From: Phoronis australis
Lineage: Eukaryota; Phoronida; Phoronidae
Direction: 5' to 3'
Length of the DNA: 64,000 bases
NCBI GenBank assembly: GCA_002633005.1
Contig: NMRA01000382.1
Location: 319,096-383,095, forward strand
In this document: positions 37,101-52,100 of the stretch, one piece after another
Position numbering within the stretch: position 1 is the stretch's first letter
Layout: each line of letters begins with the position of its first letter
Notes under the pieces: model-generated
Told to the model about the DNA's origin: nothing
Database searches by the model: none
What the model saw: only the letters and a program-made list of their open reading frames with translations
Made by a program: the position numbers and the translations under genes

Positions 37101-40100
37101 ATGAACGTGAACAGCTTTAGAGAGTAAATGGAATCACCATAGTTGAGTGACCCGTTCGTGACCGTTGACCTACCTTGTGCCTATCAGCGGGTGGTATGTC
37201 GTAGTTCTCCGCTCGAAGGTTGGAGCAGGCGACAATGAAGTCCATGTGGAAATTGGTGTCGTCGTCCTTCTCAAATTCAAGCGGATGTATGTTCACACCC
37301 TTCAGTGAGTCGGGTGAAGGCAGCTCCGCCTGTAGGCGCTCAACATAATCAGCATCTGCAAGGTCGCGAATAAAGCTCTTCTAGTTGATCTTTGTTTTTT
37401 GTAAAATTTAACAAAATAGAATTTCAGACAGCAATAACGAGTCATAAATAATGGAAGAATTACCATTGCTAAGGGACGCTATGGGACGCTAAGGGCTATG
37501 TACAACAACCCCTTGGTAATAACCAGCCAAGTGTCTCCATTCTAAGCTAACAATGAAAAGCAGCTCCAGTAAAAGTCAAAGTCTAACATTTGATACATCC
37601 TCCCCCCAACAAGTCTACTTACCCACGCTGCCCTCGTTGGACCGAGCCTGAGCCTCGCTGTCAGTCACGTCGATCTGCACTCCAGACCTGGGCTCAAAGT
37701 GAGCTACTTTGACGCTGGCCAGGATTTTGGCGATGGCGCCGCGGTCACGGTTCTGCTTCAGATCATACATGTCCGCACGGAGATTGGCAGCAGCAACGAT
37801 GAAGTCCAAATGAGTGACCTACGGATCACGTGATAGCTATGAAAATTCGTGAGAGCATCATTCTAGCATAGACAAAAATTGTAAGCTACCATAGACAACA
37901 CCGCTATAAAACTGGCCTCATTTTGGTCATTGCTCGTATCAGAAGTGGTTTCTAGGTCTTGAGGGAAGTTGCAGAGTATCACTGACAGACCATAGTTAGC
38001 GTGATCTGCTGTGACAAGCCACTCTTGAGACACCTCTAAGCCATGAACAAACTGCCAATTCGTTCCTTAATACATAAATCACAATTTAAAACCAATATCC
38101 CCACTGAAACGATATTTCCCCAGCCAACGGTGGATTTACCGTAGCTTTAAGACTATTACTAAAAAAGGCACTTGATGCTTGAGTGGTTAAAAAGTTACAA
38201 AATCTATGGGTTGAGGGGTTTACATTTTTGCCCAGGTACACTGAAATACCCCGACTCCTGGCAAGACTTTTGCCGTTCTCGACAAGAGAAGACCAACAAG
38301 GTAGAAAACTCAGGGGCCATCCAGAGATTAACTGTGCTGTCTGAAGCAACATTTCCAGGTAAATGTTAGCAAGTGTTGCACTTACATGGAGAATGATAAT
38401 GTTACAATGTAAACTGGGGAGACCAAGAGTGTTAGGTGATCCATAAGATACAAAACAAAGCTTCAGGATTATAAATACATTTGGCACATTACTATGACTC
38501 AGCCAGAAATTTAAGCTATACTCACATTGTTGACGTCAAAGTCCAAGGCATGTGGACACCGCTTGGGCCCAGACCAAAACAAAGCCCCGGAAGTAGTAAC
38601 CTGCAAGATAACACTCAAATTCACCGCGATCAGACACGATTACTATTAAACACTATGTTTTTGGTTAATAATCGGACATAACAAGTCGCATTTTGACAAC
38701 CAGCTTTCTACACTGAATATCCGACATCAAATTGATTCTCAAAATGCGGGCATGTTATATCCGACTATTGCCCGCTTTTGATCCATTTGTTAGAAACACG
38801 GTTGAAAAACATCCCAATTTTACACCAACTACAGCAACGAAGGTTTTAAGAGGACATGTCTATTACACACCAACTACAGCCAGGATGCTGAACGAGGACA
38901 TGTCTATTATACACAAACTACAGCCAGGATGCTATGCAAGGACATGTCTATTAAACACCAACTACAGTCACGAGGTTATACGAGGACATGTCTATTATAC
39001 ACCAACTACAGCCAGGATGTTTTACGAAGACATGTCAATTATACACCAACTACAGCCAGGATGCTGTACGAGGACATGTCTATTATACACCAACTACAGC
39101 CACAAGGTTATATGAGGACATGTCTATAATACACCAACTACAGCCAGGTGGTTGTACAAGGACATGTCTATTATACACCAACTACAGCCAGGAGGTTGAA
39201 GGACATGTCTATTATACACCAAACAGAGCCAGAAGGTTGTTTGAGGACATGTGTATTATACATCAACTACAGCCAGGAGGTTGTACGAGGACATGTCTGA
39301 CCCAAGATTTCTATTAAGTCAAAAGTTCCAACACATTTTTGAAGGAACCAAATCCATCAGATAGGAACCGTCAAAACTAAGATTAATTCCATGTGAAATA
39401 CTAACTTGTCACAATGCCTGAACATGGCTCGTGATTTTGCGCAAGTCTCTTACTAGCCACAGATGTTGGCTGGCAGCTGGTCCTCTCACCACGTACGTAT
39501 AGATTTAACAAAATTCTGTAACCATTCCCCAAACTCCAGAAACTATTCAACCAGCGCATCATCATGAAACGGGACATCTCACAATTTCTACCAACCTGAT
39601 CTTTGGGGAAGTTAAACAACAGCTGTCGTATAGTGTTGCTATATCTATCTTGAAACAACTGCCGTGCCCAGGCAACGCAGTCCTCAAATGAATTTGGACG
39701 ATCATCAACAAGGGTCTTCTTCAAGGATTCCAGAATTTCCATCTGAAAACAACACAGATGTTCACATAGTCAGAAAGCAGAAATGCAGTTTAATGTGCTT
39801 AACATATACAGTACAAGCCAAAACTACTCAGACAAAATAACCCGGAAATTCCTCTCAAAGCGGCTGGACAGAAGCCAAATTTGTCGTCAAAAAATCTCTC
39901 AAAACGAAGAATGAAAAAGAATTAACAGGAATGTTACTAACGTGGGTGAGTCATTCTGTAATTAGAATTTTGCCACCCTAATATTTATAACCAATAAACT
40001 TTGTTGTTGACAAAAAAGTCATGACGGGAAAAACTGAATTTAGTCTGATCCCTTTTTTTCTTGTACTGTGTCACTCAGCAAGTTCTGGGCAAGTAAAATC

Positions 40101-43100
40101 TACAACTGTATTCACACACTAACACAGTGCACACCAAATATTATCAAACAAAACAAAATCATGACAACCGAGTGTAATTGAAATTGCCTGTCACGAAGTC
40201 AGGGTGCAATAGGTATTTGTCATCAGAGTAGCTAGAACTGACCTATCATAAGGATTTTAAGTAACGACTTAACTGACCAATCAGATAGCAGCATTTCTGA
40301 CACACCTTTGTTTCCAAGCTGCCCCTATACCGGACAACACGTTGCCAGGTAAAACTTATTGTTTGCTTGTCGACTTTTTCCCAAAGGGACATACCTTGTG
40401 ATAGGTCAATTACCTGCCATGACAACGAAACAGCAATTTTTCTGATTACTTTGGGTATGCAGTCTAGAACGAACTACAAAACCAAAGAAAAGCCGTTTGC
40501 CTTAAAATGCCGTACATGGCATTGTTGAGAAACTAATTTAAAAAGCAACACTACTTGTATATCCCACCATAAACAATATACTGCAAACAATGCACACACA
40601 TTTTTCCAGCAAGAGGGAGCTTTAGTCAAATTATGTGACACACACAAAACAATTTTGTAATTTATTTTGCCAATTGAAATAAAACAGAAAAAATAAACCA
40701 GAAAACGTATAGTGACCTCAGTTTGTCTCTGCTATTCCATCCCACCACACACACTCATTCACAGGTCTCCTAAACTCTCTATTAACACAGAGTTTCTGTG
40801 TGGATCAAAAGAAAGTGCCACTTGGTAATCAATAACACCGCTTGATGCTTAGCTGAACACCAAGTTTCATTCGGCGACCCCGCAAAAATCCCAGGTCGCC
40901 AAACGAAATCATCGGCGCTGACGGCTGACGACCTTGTGGTGACTTCGAATTTTTCCCAGGTCGCCAAACACAATCTGAGTTTGCTTTGGCAATCTGCAGG
41001 TTGCCAAATCGAGCGCTGAGTAATGGCAACCACAGAACCCAAAACTCACTGGGTGCACTCCTGGCAGTTTGAGTGTTCGCTCCATAAACTTGGGATCTGT
41101 AGCATACTGTTGTGTGTTCTCAGCTGGGTCGCTGAACAAGCCTTTGAACTGATCACGGGCCCACTGCAACAAACAATGGCAATGTGAGTGCTGAACAAGT
41201 AGTACTATCAACTTATCACGGGCCCACTCAACAAAAACATTTTTGTCTTTTTCTAGTTATGCATGGTGAGTAGGAACACTTTACTCTGTAGCGTTGTGGC
41301 AAAGCACCAGAGCCCTCTGTCAAAAAGCAGCTTTGGATTTTGACCTTCAACAGTTCCAATTTGCTCCATACTTGGATTAGAAATCACCTCAAGACTTGAG
41401 ATAACTGACAGGTCATCCTTGAATCAGGCCGGAATAATTAAAATGCTCATTACAATGAGTAACTTTCCATTGCCAAAGCAGTAAGAGGCTATCAGGGGAA
41501 TTACAGGCACTTATTGTGGCCAAATACACATGTGGAGAAACTTGGGATGCTTTCACATGCATTGTGTAGGTCTGATTTAAAGAAGGTTCCACCTACCTGC
41601 AGGGTGTGTTCGATTGCGTTGGGAAAGTTTTTGAGCGTACACATAGGAATAGTCTTCTCAGGTGGGTCTTGTGAAGATGAATAGGATTCGGTCAAGTGTG
41701 GGATGACCACCTAGGAACAAAGAACGTTTAGTAGCAATTGTCACCATGACAACTGATATGACCCTTGGAGCAATATAAGACTAGTTTCAACTTTGACTAA
41801 TTCCAAGTATTCTGAAATAAATAAACACAGTGTGATGCCATCGGCAGTCAAAAGAGTGAACAACAAATAAGAAAAGGCATCTACAAAAAATGAACTCGTT
41901 ATTTAGCTAAGTGAGTTAGAGATAAAATTCTCTGCAGACCCACGTATAAAGTCATGTAAATTGCTATTTAAAATGAGTTTGAGCCGAAAACGATCACCAT
42001 CCCGTGCACCAGCTAGCAAAGCCCTTATTCAGATTTTTTTGTTTTCACATACAAATTATTCGGGAATACACATGCCGCTTGGTTAGCGTGGGATATGTCA
42101 AGATAGCTATAATGCTCACAGTAGTTCCTAGGGGACATTAGCCAAAAATTATCAGACAAAATGACCAGGAATTCTCTTCGTGACGACTGAGCTCAACAGT
42201 AATTCCCCATTATGTCAGCTGAGTTAAACCGTAGCTAGCAAAGACCCATCATAAAGAGGGAAATAGTACTTTGGTCGATTACTTGTGACGTGTACTATAC
42301 TAGCAAGCACTCACTTAATTCCAGCTAAAGAAATATAACAGACTGGCACTGGTGCTACACTTGTAAAGTTTTGAAGACACTCACATCATAGAAAAGACCA
42401 CAAAACAGTATAAAGATGACCAATTCACAAAAATGGAACAGGTGAAATATTGTAGATTACACAGAACAAAATTCACCTAGACCAGTCATCTAAACTGCCA
42501 TCTACACATTTAAGACAACTTTGCTGACAAACGGAACGCAACACTAGATGATCCTTGAGCAAACCATGAAACTACATTGGGCTGACACAACGTTGATTTG
42601 GGCCAACCAATGACAGCTTGAGCCGACAGTATAAGTGCTTACCTGTACATTGCCCTTTGTTCCCAGGGTTCCGGACTCCAGCAACGACTTCCTGTAGTAG
42701 ATGCATCTCCTGTCCATATACAGACCTGTGCAGACACAAAGTACACATGTTCATACAAATACATCTGTGACACAGATAGGTGAGAAAAAACAAAATCAAG
42801 TGTCTTTAACAAAGCGATGTTACAAATGAGAGGTCCTGCTTTTCTATGCAAGACCTTGGAGTTTTTATTTCCGAATTATGCAGCTGATTTCACTGGAGTT
42901 TGGAAAGTGATAGTTCAAGGACCAATTGTCATGTATGTAAAATACACAGAATTAACACACCGAGATTTTCACAAAACACTTTCAACTGATNCCGGAATTC
43001 CTTGTCACGACGGCCGAGTGCAAGTGGTTTTTACAATCGGAGTAGCTAGCAAAGACCCATCATAAAGAGGGAAATAGTATTTTGGTTGATTACTTGTGAC

Positions 43101-46100
43101 GTGTACTATACTAGCAAGCACTCACTTAATTCCAGCTAAAGAAATATAACAGACCGGCACTGGTGCTACACTTGTAAAGTTTTGAAGACACTCACATCAT
43201 AGAAAAGACCACATAACAGTATAAAGATGACCAATTTGCAAAAATGGAACAGGTGAAATATTGTAAATTACACAGAACAAAATTCATCTAGACCAGTCAT
43301 CTAAACTGCCATCTACACATTTAAGACAACTTTGATGACAAACGGAACGCAACACTAGATGATCCTTGAGCAAACCATGAAACTACATTGGGCTGACACA
43401 ACGTTGATTTGGGCCAACCAATGACAGCTTGAGCCGACAGTAAGTGCTTACCTGTACATTGCCCTTTGTTCCCAGAGTTCCGGACTCCAGCAACGACTTC
43501 CTGTAGTAGATGCATCTCCTGTCCATATACAGACCTGAGCAGACACAAAGTACACATGTTCATACAAATACATCTGTGACACAGATAGGTGAGAAAAAAC
43601 AAAATCAAGTGTCTTTAACAAAGCGATGTTACAAATGAGAGGTCCTGCTTTTCTATGCAAGACCTTGGAGTTTTTATTTCCGAATTATGCAGCTAACTTC
43701 ACTGGAGTTTGGAAAGTGATAGTTCAAGGACCAATTGTCATGTATGTAAAATACACAGAATTAACACACCGAGATTTTCACAAAACACTTTCAACTGATA
43801 GAATGGAACAACTGGCCTGAGTAATTCTGCCTTCTAGTGGAAAAAGAGAGAAACTTACTAGACACAAAATGCAAATTAATTCCACTTCCATAAACAAACG
43901 TGACCATTAACGACTGCTTTATAAAAGTCAGGCGAATTCCACTGCACCCGCAGACATTTTCTTTCTGCCACTTCAACAAAAGGTATGCTAATTTCAACTA
44001 ATCACAGTCATGGGAAGTTATTCATCTGAGGCAACTCTGAAACTCCACCCAGCAACAGGTTCACTTACGTGCGTCAACGTTGTCCAGTGCATTAGTGACA
44101 CCTGTCAACGCCTCAAAGAACTCGTCTGTGTAGATGTTCTCCGTGTCTGCACCAACGCGGTTCTCATGCGGCGTGATCTTAACACTGGGATTCATCTGGC
44201 GTACCGCGTTAGCCGCGCACGACGACTTAGTTTTCTGCAACACACACGATCTGGTTTTCCTGGCAACTCACTTCAACTTTCAATCACAAGCTTAATCCAC
44301 AGAGAAATACAAATGCGATATTCTTTGATGCCAAGGGAGATGTTACAAAAATGCATTTCTTTAGGTATAAAAAGAGCAATGTAACACAGTATTCTCACAA
44401 GCTTACGTCAATAAGACAAAAAACAGCACTCATGCGTGTTTAAACAGCTTTGTTTGCATAAGACCTGCAACTGTAAAATTATTTTTAGTAGCAACATGTC
44501 CTGTTAACCTGGCTTAAGGAATTTTCAAACTTGATAATTTCTGGGCCTTTGATAGTGCGCCCAGCATGCCTTGAAAATTACATACTGTGGCATCAGCGAT
44601 ACCAATACTTACCGAGACGTCCCATGGTCTGAACAAGAACTGGCGATTGAGATTCGACTTCTCAATCGTATCCATATCTGTGACAGTTATGTGTCCGTTG
44701 TCGCCGCAGGCAAGACCAGTCATGGCCCAGTTCTTGAGCATCTCACAGCCGATGGCGCCGGCGCCAACCTACAAAAAGAGATTGAGGTCCAACAATAGAT
44801 ATTTGCCTTATTGTAATTACGAAGAGCATCTCGAAGGTATATTTAAACTGAACTGAGGAAACACAAGTGAGAACGTCTAAAAATAGACAATATATGCACA
44901 CGCGAAATTGGCAGTATCAAGTCTTAACCAAATCTACAGAAATACAGTCTTCGCAATTGCACAGGAGGCACCTACCAAGAAATACTTGGAGTCCCCCAAT
45001 TTCTTTTGAAACTCTTCACCAAACACAGCAATTTGAGAGTCGTAGCGACTGTTTCTCTGGAAACACAAGCATGCATGGTTACGACAGGCCTAACCACGGA
45101 CATATAATAATGTAAACTAAGAATTTTTATTCCAGAACACATACGACACAATCTTAAATCCATGTAATGCATTCAACACATTTCTCAACCATTAAACAAC
45201 CTCACGTATTGGACTCAACCTCCTAATCGTAAGAAAATCATTTTATAACAAATGTCATACGTAACCAAATTATTCACCACACATGTAACTTTAGTAACAT
45301 GATGCAGAGATTGGTGACATGCAAACTGTTTCTGGCAATTTCTTGTCTTCTCATTTATAAAATCTAACTCAATCCCGTGAAACGATGCTATATTCACCTA
45401 GACATGCAAGATCATTAAAACACACTACAATATGACAAGACCTCACTAACTGACTACACTACCCGACTACCAAACAATCTTACCAATTTTGGCCAAAAAA
45501 CTGTTGCCATAACTGACCTTTCAGCATACATAGAATTTTCACATTATTGCGAATGTCAAGTTTATCAAAATATTGTCCGATGGTAGCTACCGTATACAGC
45601 TTGGAGACACAAGATCGTTTACTTAATAAGGCGCTATGTATCTTTCAAGGAAAAACTAGATTCATTAAATTTCAACTGTCATCCACATGGTGTCCTACAT
45701 TGATGAGATTTAACCATACTTCCTAAATCCTACGGAGAAACTCACTGGTTTGCAACTCTTCTCGGTCAGCTCTTGGTCTGCATTTTCTTCAGGCAGACAC
45801 TCGAGGGCGTCGAAGTACAAGAACTGAGAGATGGGATTGAACTTTCCACTGCACGCCTGTCAACAGTACACATCACAATAGTACATCTTAGAGGCTTGCG
45901 CTACATCCAGGCCTGCCATTTCAAACAACCAACAAGGCAAATTTGAAAAAAAAATATAGTTATTGCCCGTAAATTTGGTAAACAATTTAACCAAGAACAG
46001 TAGTCAAGCCAAAGTGTACTATGTAAGTTAGAAAAGCAGGAAAACTATCTGCTCACACTTTTAAAACATTAACCAAATGAAAACAACAGATTGAGCAGAA

Positions 46101-49100
46101 ACAACAACAAATCCTTAATTAATTTCAGCGTCAAACATGCAAACCTCAAAAGTTGGATAAAATAAAACTGAAGCGTTTTATTAAGCCAAAATAACATTAA
46201 TGAGCTCCATCTTGGCCAGAGTATGACAGTATGGAATGTTAACTTGTCCCATCTTCCAAGTTTGCTAAATTAATGCAAAAGATCCTCCAATATGAAACAA
46301 CGGTGTCCCAATGGATATAGTTATAAAATCGAAACTGCGCTCACTAAAGCTTTCATATACAACAAACCTCACTGAGATAAATGGTTTGTTTTGATTTGAC
46401 TTTTACAGAAAGGAACCTAATGACTGACCTTCATAACTTCCTGTGCAGCGACTCCACCAATCACAGCCTGCATTGGACAAAGGTCGCCAGCAGCACAGTA
46501 TGAAAACTGACGCGCTAAGTCAGCGTCCACCTCTTCTACCTTGGCTTCTGATTGGCTGTTGACCTCTTTCGCAATGGCAATGAAGGTTTCAGCGTCAGCC
46601 TGCGATGAAGGACAATACATCATAGCTATGCTGTTGATCGGCAAGAATGCAAGTGCAAATTTAAGTACTTTTGGTATTTGGTGTTGTCGTCATTCATCAC
46701 TGACCAATGGTCACTTCCAACATCTACCACATGTACAACATCATAATTAGTCATGTAATTTGAGACAGAAAATAAAGAAAGAATATTTTTAGATGTAGAC
46801 TTAACGTAAGTCATGGAACATAACATATGCAGATCCTGAACAGACATGGAAAAATATAGATCACAAACATTCTTAAGTTTGGTCTGCACGCCACCTATTG
46901 GCCTCATAATCAGGTCACGTGATGTGGCCAACAGGTGGTGTGTAGACCAGACATAAGAATGTTTGTGATAAGCCATGAAAGTCAAACTAAAATAAACAAG
47001 AACGTGCTCAGAGATTACAGCAAGACACCTCTTGGCTTTCAGTTCCCACTTCGAGTATTTTCAAAATTTATTTTAGCACTAGATATTCAGAATCCTGTTC
47101 TTTCATGACCAGCTTTGAAAATGTTGACAACATTATTTCTCCACAACAACAGCAGCAGTACAAGACCACTCAACAAAGAATTTGAAATCAGATGACTATA
47201 ACAATGAATGTAAAACCAAGAGTCAAGTTATGAATTCCCAGTGGCGTGCACTTTCAACTTCACTACATCACAAAAATATCCCAATTTCCTTTAACTATAA
47301 AAATTTTAAATGACAACTTAATTTCAGAGGTAAAATTACACTAATTCCACCAGTTTCCTTGCGGTCACAGAAGTTCAGGGTGTCTGAACAATACCATCAC
47401 TTTACAAAACACGTTCCACTGTGGTCCGCTCACCTTACTCCTGGGTGCAGGCATACGCTTGTTGCGTTTGACGAACTCGTGCAGGGCCTGGTAAAAAATG
47501 TGCAGCTGGCCGGGCCTCTCAAATTTTGCAAAGTCGGTCATCACAAACTCTGGAGCTTTCATGGCATTGCGCAGTGATTTCTGAGAACAAGAAAAGTGAC
47601 AACACAATGGTGACTGCTCCTTATGGATACCTATGCATAACCAAAATAGCACTTCATTAGACGACTTCAATCATGACTCACAAGGCAGACCCATCAAGGC
47701 TGCAAAAGTGGAGGGAGCCTTATAAAAAAGTCTAAGAAAACAAAAATGCAGTATACGGACAGGAAATGATGACAAGCTAAACCTTGCTTAGACAATGTGT
47801 GTAATGCGATTCATTCCCCTTTGAAATAATGCCAAAAGGTTAGTGTGCCACGAGTGTTCATCAAAGTTCTTCACCTGCCTTAACAATATCATGAATACCA
47901 TGTCACAGATGGGAGTCAGCATCAGAGGAGAAGCTCCCTTATACCGAAGCATTGACCATAACTCAAACATTACTAATTAACAGACCACCTGACGGGTGTT
48001 ATCGTTTGATTTTGCTCTACAATGCGGCTTATTCTAAGAATTACACTTCACAGCTTAAGAAAGAAAAAAAAACGACCCCCACACCCTTTTTGGTACCTTT
48101 TCTATTTTTCTTACAACCGATACACTAAAATGCAACCAATTTTGAAATGAAGCGACAAGACAACTCAGTCACGTTCACCTTAATGATAGATAATAACCGC
48201 CGCCAACAGAAAACTGAAGCAGTACCCATGCGGCCAAACTAAGAGATGAAGGCACCGTGACTGCCTATCAATGTGAGCTGCATCATCATCCGTTTCCTTA
48301 CAATTCCCCCAGTTAAAAACAATGAAAAAGAAAAATTCTTTGTCGACGCAAGTTTCTAATCTTGAGATTCAATTTTAACCTAATCAAGTGTTACATTTCC
48401 GCATGACGTACCAACATACATTCAACAAACATCTACAAGAAGTAATGTCAATCCATTGTGTCCTCACAACTACACGAGTTTATTTCCAATACTTGCATTA
48501 ATGTACTTACAAACTTTAGTTCCTTGGGCATTTTAACCTGTGTAACGACACCACCTCTGACATAGTCGGAAAACCCTGACGTGTCCCCTATGCTGAATGT
48601 GTAAGGCCCTGAAAAAGTTGACATTGGTCTCACTGAATGAAGTATTAATGTTGTGCAGGACCGACTGATCATATATATGTTTTCAACAATGACTATGGGG
48701 GTAAAAAGGAACAAAATATAAAACTATCGCCTCATGAAACCTCAGAGCCCAAGCTGTTCATGTTTGGCAATTTCACAAGCAAAGGCAATTAATACTATTT
48801 ATCTGTGGTCTTCAGGAAACTTGCGATTAGCTACAATTTCTAGACTCTTTAATATGTATTAGCATGCTCCTAACTATGGTAAAAGACAATGCTATTTTAA
48901 CATAATCTATGTTAGATAGAGTGCAGTAGTATTCATTGAAAACGAAAACAACCTGCAAATAGGTGACTTGTACACTAATGACGTACTTCGCAGGCTCACA
49001 TAGCCAGCACAATGCAGTGCTATTCCACAGCACCACGTCACTGTAATTACTGGACATGGTTCAGTGATTTGCTGTGAAATTTTCACCACAAAAATTGTTC

Positions 49101-52100
49101 TTAAAAACATTGAGCAATTCTCAACCTACTTCATATTCATATTCATATCATCGCTATATGTTGTGTTTCTACATAATTTGGCCAACCAACCATAGAGATA
49201 ATGAATTACCCTGCAAGTTCCACTTTAAAGTCCACTAACTTACCACTTACTTAGTGATCTGTGATTCCATACCTTAACACTAGATGGGGTGCCAGCAACA
49301 GGATCACCAGTGTATCAGACTTCACGTACGCCAAAGTGAAGATGTGGTGTTATCAAATTCAACACATGTAATAACACAGTCTGTATGACTAAAAACAAGA
49401 AATCAGTTTCGATTTCATAAAAATCAAGCAGGAAACCTAAAGTGCTAAACGCTCAATAGATGCATGTTGCTACGCTATGACTGCATACCAAGGACTTTGA
49501 TTTCTCGCGGCTCACAGCCATTCAGCTCAGTCATCCCCTGCACCTCAGAGAAGGTCACGTAGTCGCCACTCTCGAAACCGTGACGTGTCTCATCCAGGCA
49601 GGCTACAACGCCATCTGCATTCTGCAGGAGAAAAACAGACAGATATCAATGTAACCATTACATGTACTAACCAATAACACGGCGCAATATTTGTCAACAT
49701 TGTCAGTGTCCTGCTAATTTAGATAGTTACATCAATTAGTCATTCAACTATTTCAAGAATGGGGGAGGTCAACATCTAGCCACAAATAACAGACATTGAA
49801 GCGAATTTTACTGGCTAGTCCTCTGGGCGCTCTTCCTTGCTACAGAAATGTAAACTGGATATGACAAAGAAAATTTTGAGACCGGTTTTATTGAGACTAG
49901 TGCCAACACATTGCTTTTAGTTTTGTAGCAGCTTAACAGGAGAAAATGAGATTTTAAAGAGTTGTTTACCTTTTCAACGTCGGCTATCATATTACTGATT
50001 GGCTGTTCGCCATTTGTATCTGTACAGATGAAGTTGTCCCCGAAATCGCAGAAAATTTGGCTGAAACAAACAACTGTGTCAGTGAATGTTAAATATTACT
50101 TACAAACGTATACTTGCACTCGACACTGAAACTTGAAACAGGAAGCCACAAGCTCTTCACAAACTTAAAAGTTGCAAAAGGCTACACACACAACTCACCC
50201 AAAGAGACCTCTGGTGTCGGCCACAATAAGCTTGATGCCATTGGCATGACAGAAGTCACCAATGCGAAGCTGTTCATCCAGAGACGAGTTGGTCAGCACA
50301 ACAACCTTTTAAAAACAATGAAGTCAGTTACCAAATTTTTTGAAACATTACTGGATAGTTCTTAGTCTGTAAGACTATCAAGCACCAACTTCCGCCAGAC
50401 TTTACAGGGAAATGTGGAATACAAACTGACTACCTGAAGCAACGTCTTACAGAAAAGTCTTTTTCCACAACCCATTTTGCATGCTGGAACGTTCTTGTTT
50501 ACACTGTTAAGGGTTTGCATGAGAAACCTAGGAATCTGTAACTGGGCCCCACATCACTAAATGTCCTTGCGTGCTTTGAAAATGACTATTAAATCTCCTT
50601 ATAGCTGAAACTCCATGCACTTTTTTCTAACTCCTCTCTGGTGTTCTAAGCATGCAACTGCACTGCCATGACCTTTAATGCAACAGGACAAAATGGGTTG
50701 TGGAAAATACATTACTAAAAAACTTTGACAAACTTATAGCAACAAGATGAAAAGTGTACTAAAACATATGAAAGCTAGCTAGAAATATTTGCTTTGAAAT
50801 TCCCCAATTTTCGAAGGAAAGAAATAACATAAAAAATTTCTGAATGCTAAAAAAAAACATGGACAGTGAATAACTGCACGAGACCCCAACAAACCTGGTA
50901 TTTCTTTACTTCAGCTTCGTTCAACTCTCCAGTGATGGCCGACACAGGCACATAGGTGTTCAGCTCGGCCAGTCTCGGCATGGTCACCTCGGCGCGGTTC
51001 TTCCCCATGTCCGCTTCACGTAGGAAAAACTGCAAACATGAAAAATGGACATTGTGAGGACTCCTCATTGAAAGCAATATAAAGAGGTCACCTTCATTTT
51101 CAATCACATTACAAATGTCTTGTTGGCAAGATACAGCAAACGCCAGAAGTATCCAGACTAAATGACACAGAACTTTCATCATGGCAGCTGGGCAGAAGCC
51201 ATATTCATCACCAGACTAATTACCCCCCGCCACCCTGAATGCAGGAGAATTTAGTAAGGCTGCTAAAGATTTAATGTAATAAATAATTTCACTGTAATTT
51301 TAACTGACCTCACGATACTTATGACCAGTTATTTTTATGTTAACAGCATTACACTGACCAATTACAATGGCGTTGTACTGCATCTAATGGCAGGCACACT
51401 CTCCATGATATGTACTTTGCAGACTGGTGGGGCAAGTTTACAGAGAGCTAAACACAACTCTTCTCATGCACATCAAGCAAACAGAGAGTCGCGAAGAAAT
51501 ACAATCCCAACCTCTGGGTCTTACTGTAGAAGTTCTACTGCAACTAGATAATCACCTGGATGATTGATAATGCATCCAATCTAATTGGAACAAAGAAGAG
51601 ATATCATATACATTGACTATGTCATCTCTAGCACATTGACAGTGTCTAAGGAAAGTCACAAATGAAACACTTTATATAGTCAGTATGCTCTTTCAAAATT
51701 GTAGTTCTTAACGTACATGATCGTAGCACACAGATTTTTTTTGCATACAATTCGATTTCATACTTTAAATTTAAGTAGTTCCTGTCAAACTGAGCTAACT
51801 TCAGTACTGTCTATAGCTTGAACAAATGCAGTCCACCTAAATCATAATACTCAATATCGCAAATAACCACATTCTATATCAGAAGAACATGAGGCCAGAC
51901 TACAAAATGTTCAACATACTTCAAATCCCAAAAAACATCGCTAGATCCTGTAATGATGACATTTTAAACTGCACAGCCACTCATACCTGAGAGGAGAGAT
52001 CAGCCCAAGAGACCACACCATCGTCATGGATGGCAACCGACTTGACACCACCAAGGACGACGTTCTTGGCAATCTCCACGCCAAGCCCGCGCATTCCTGA

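Larger units (their letters stand above)
42231..43799. repeat. Direct duplication of about 760 bp containing UBA1 exon 15
   Basis: 42231-42990 and 43042-43799 align end to end with only a few substitutions and a 2-base indel. The copies are joined by a segment starting with the 'n' at 42991. The level of difference is what allelic copies in a polymorphic genome would show. Confidence 0.9.

Noticed and set aside
38732-39317. Three overlapping plus-strand open frames repeating a Cys-Leu-Leu-Tyr-Thr-Asn-Tyr-Ser motif
   Set aside because: They are translations of the 44-bp minisatellite. 44 is not a multiple of three, so the same motif appears in every frame.
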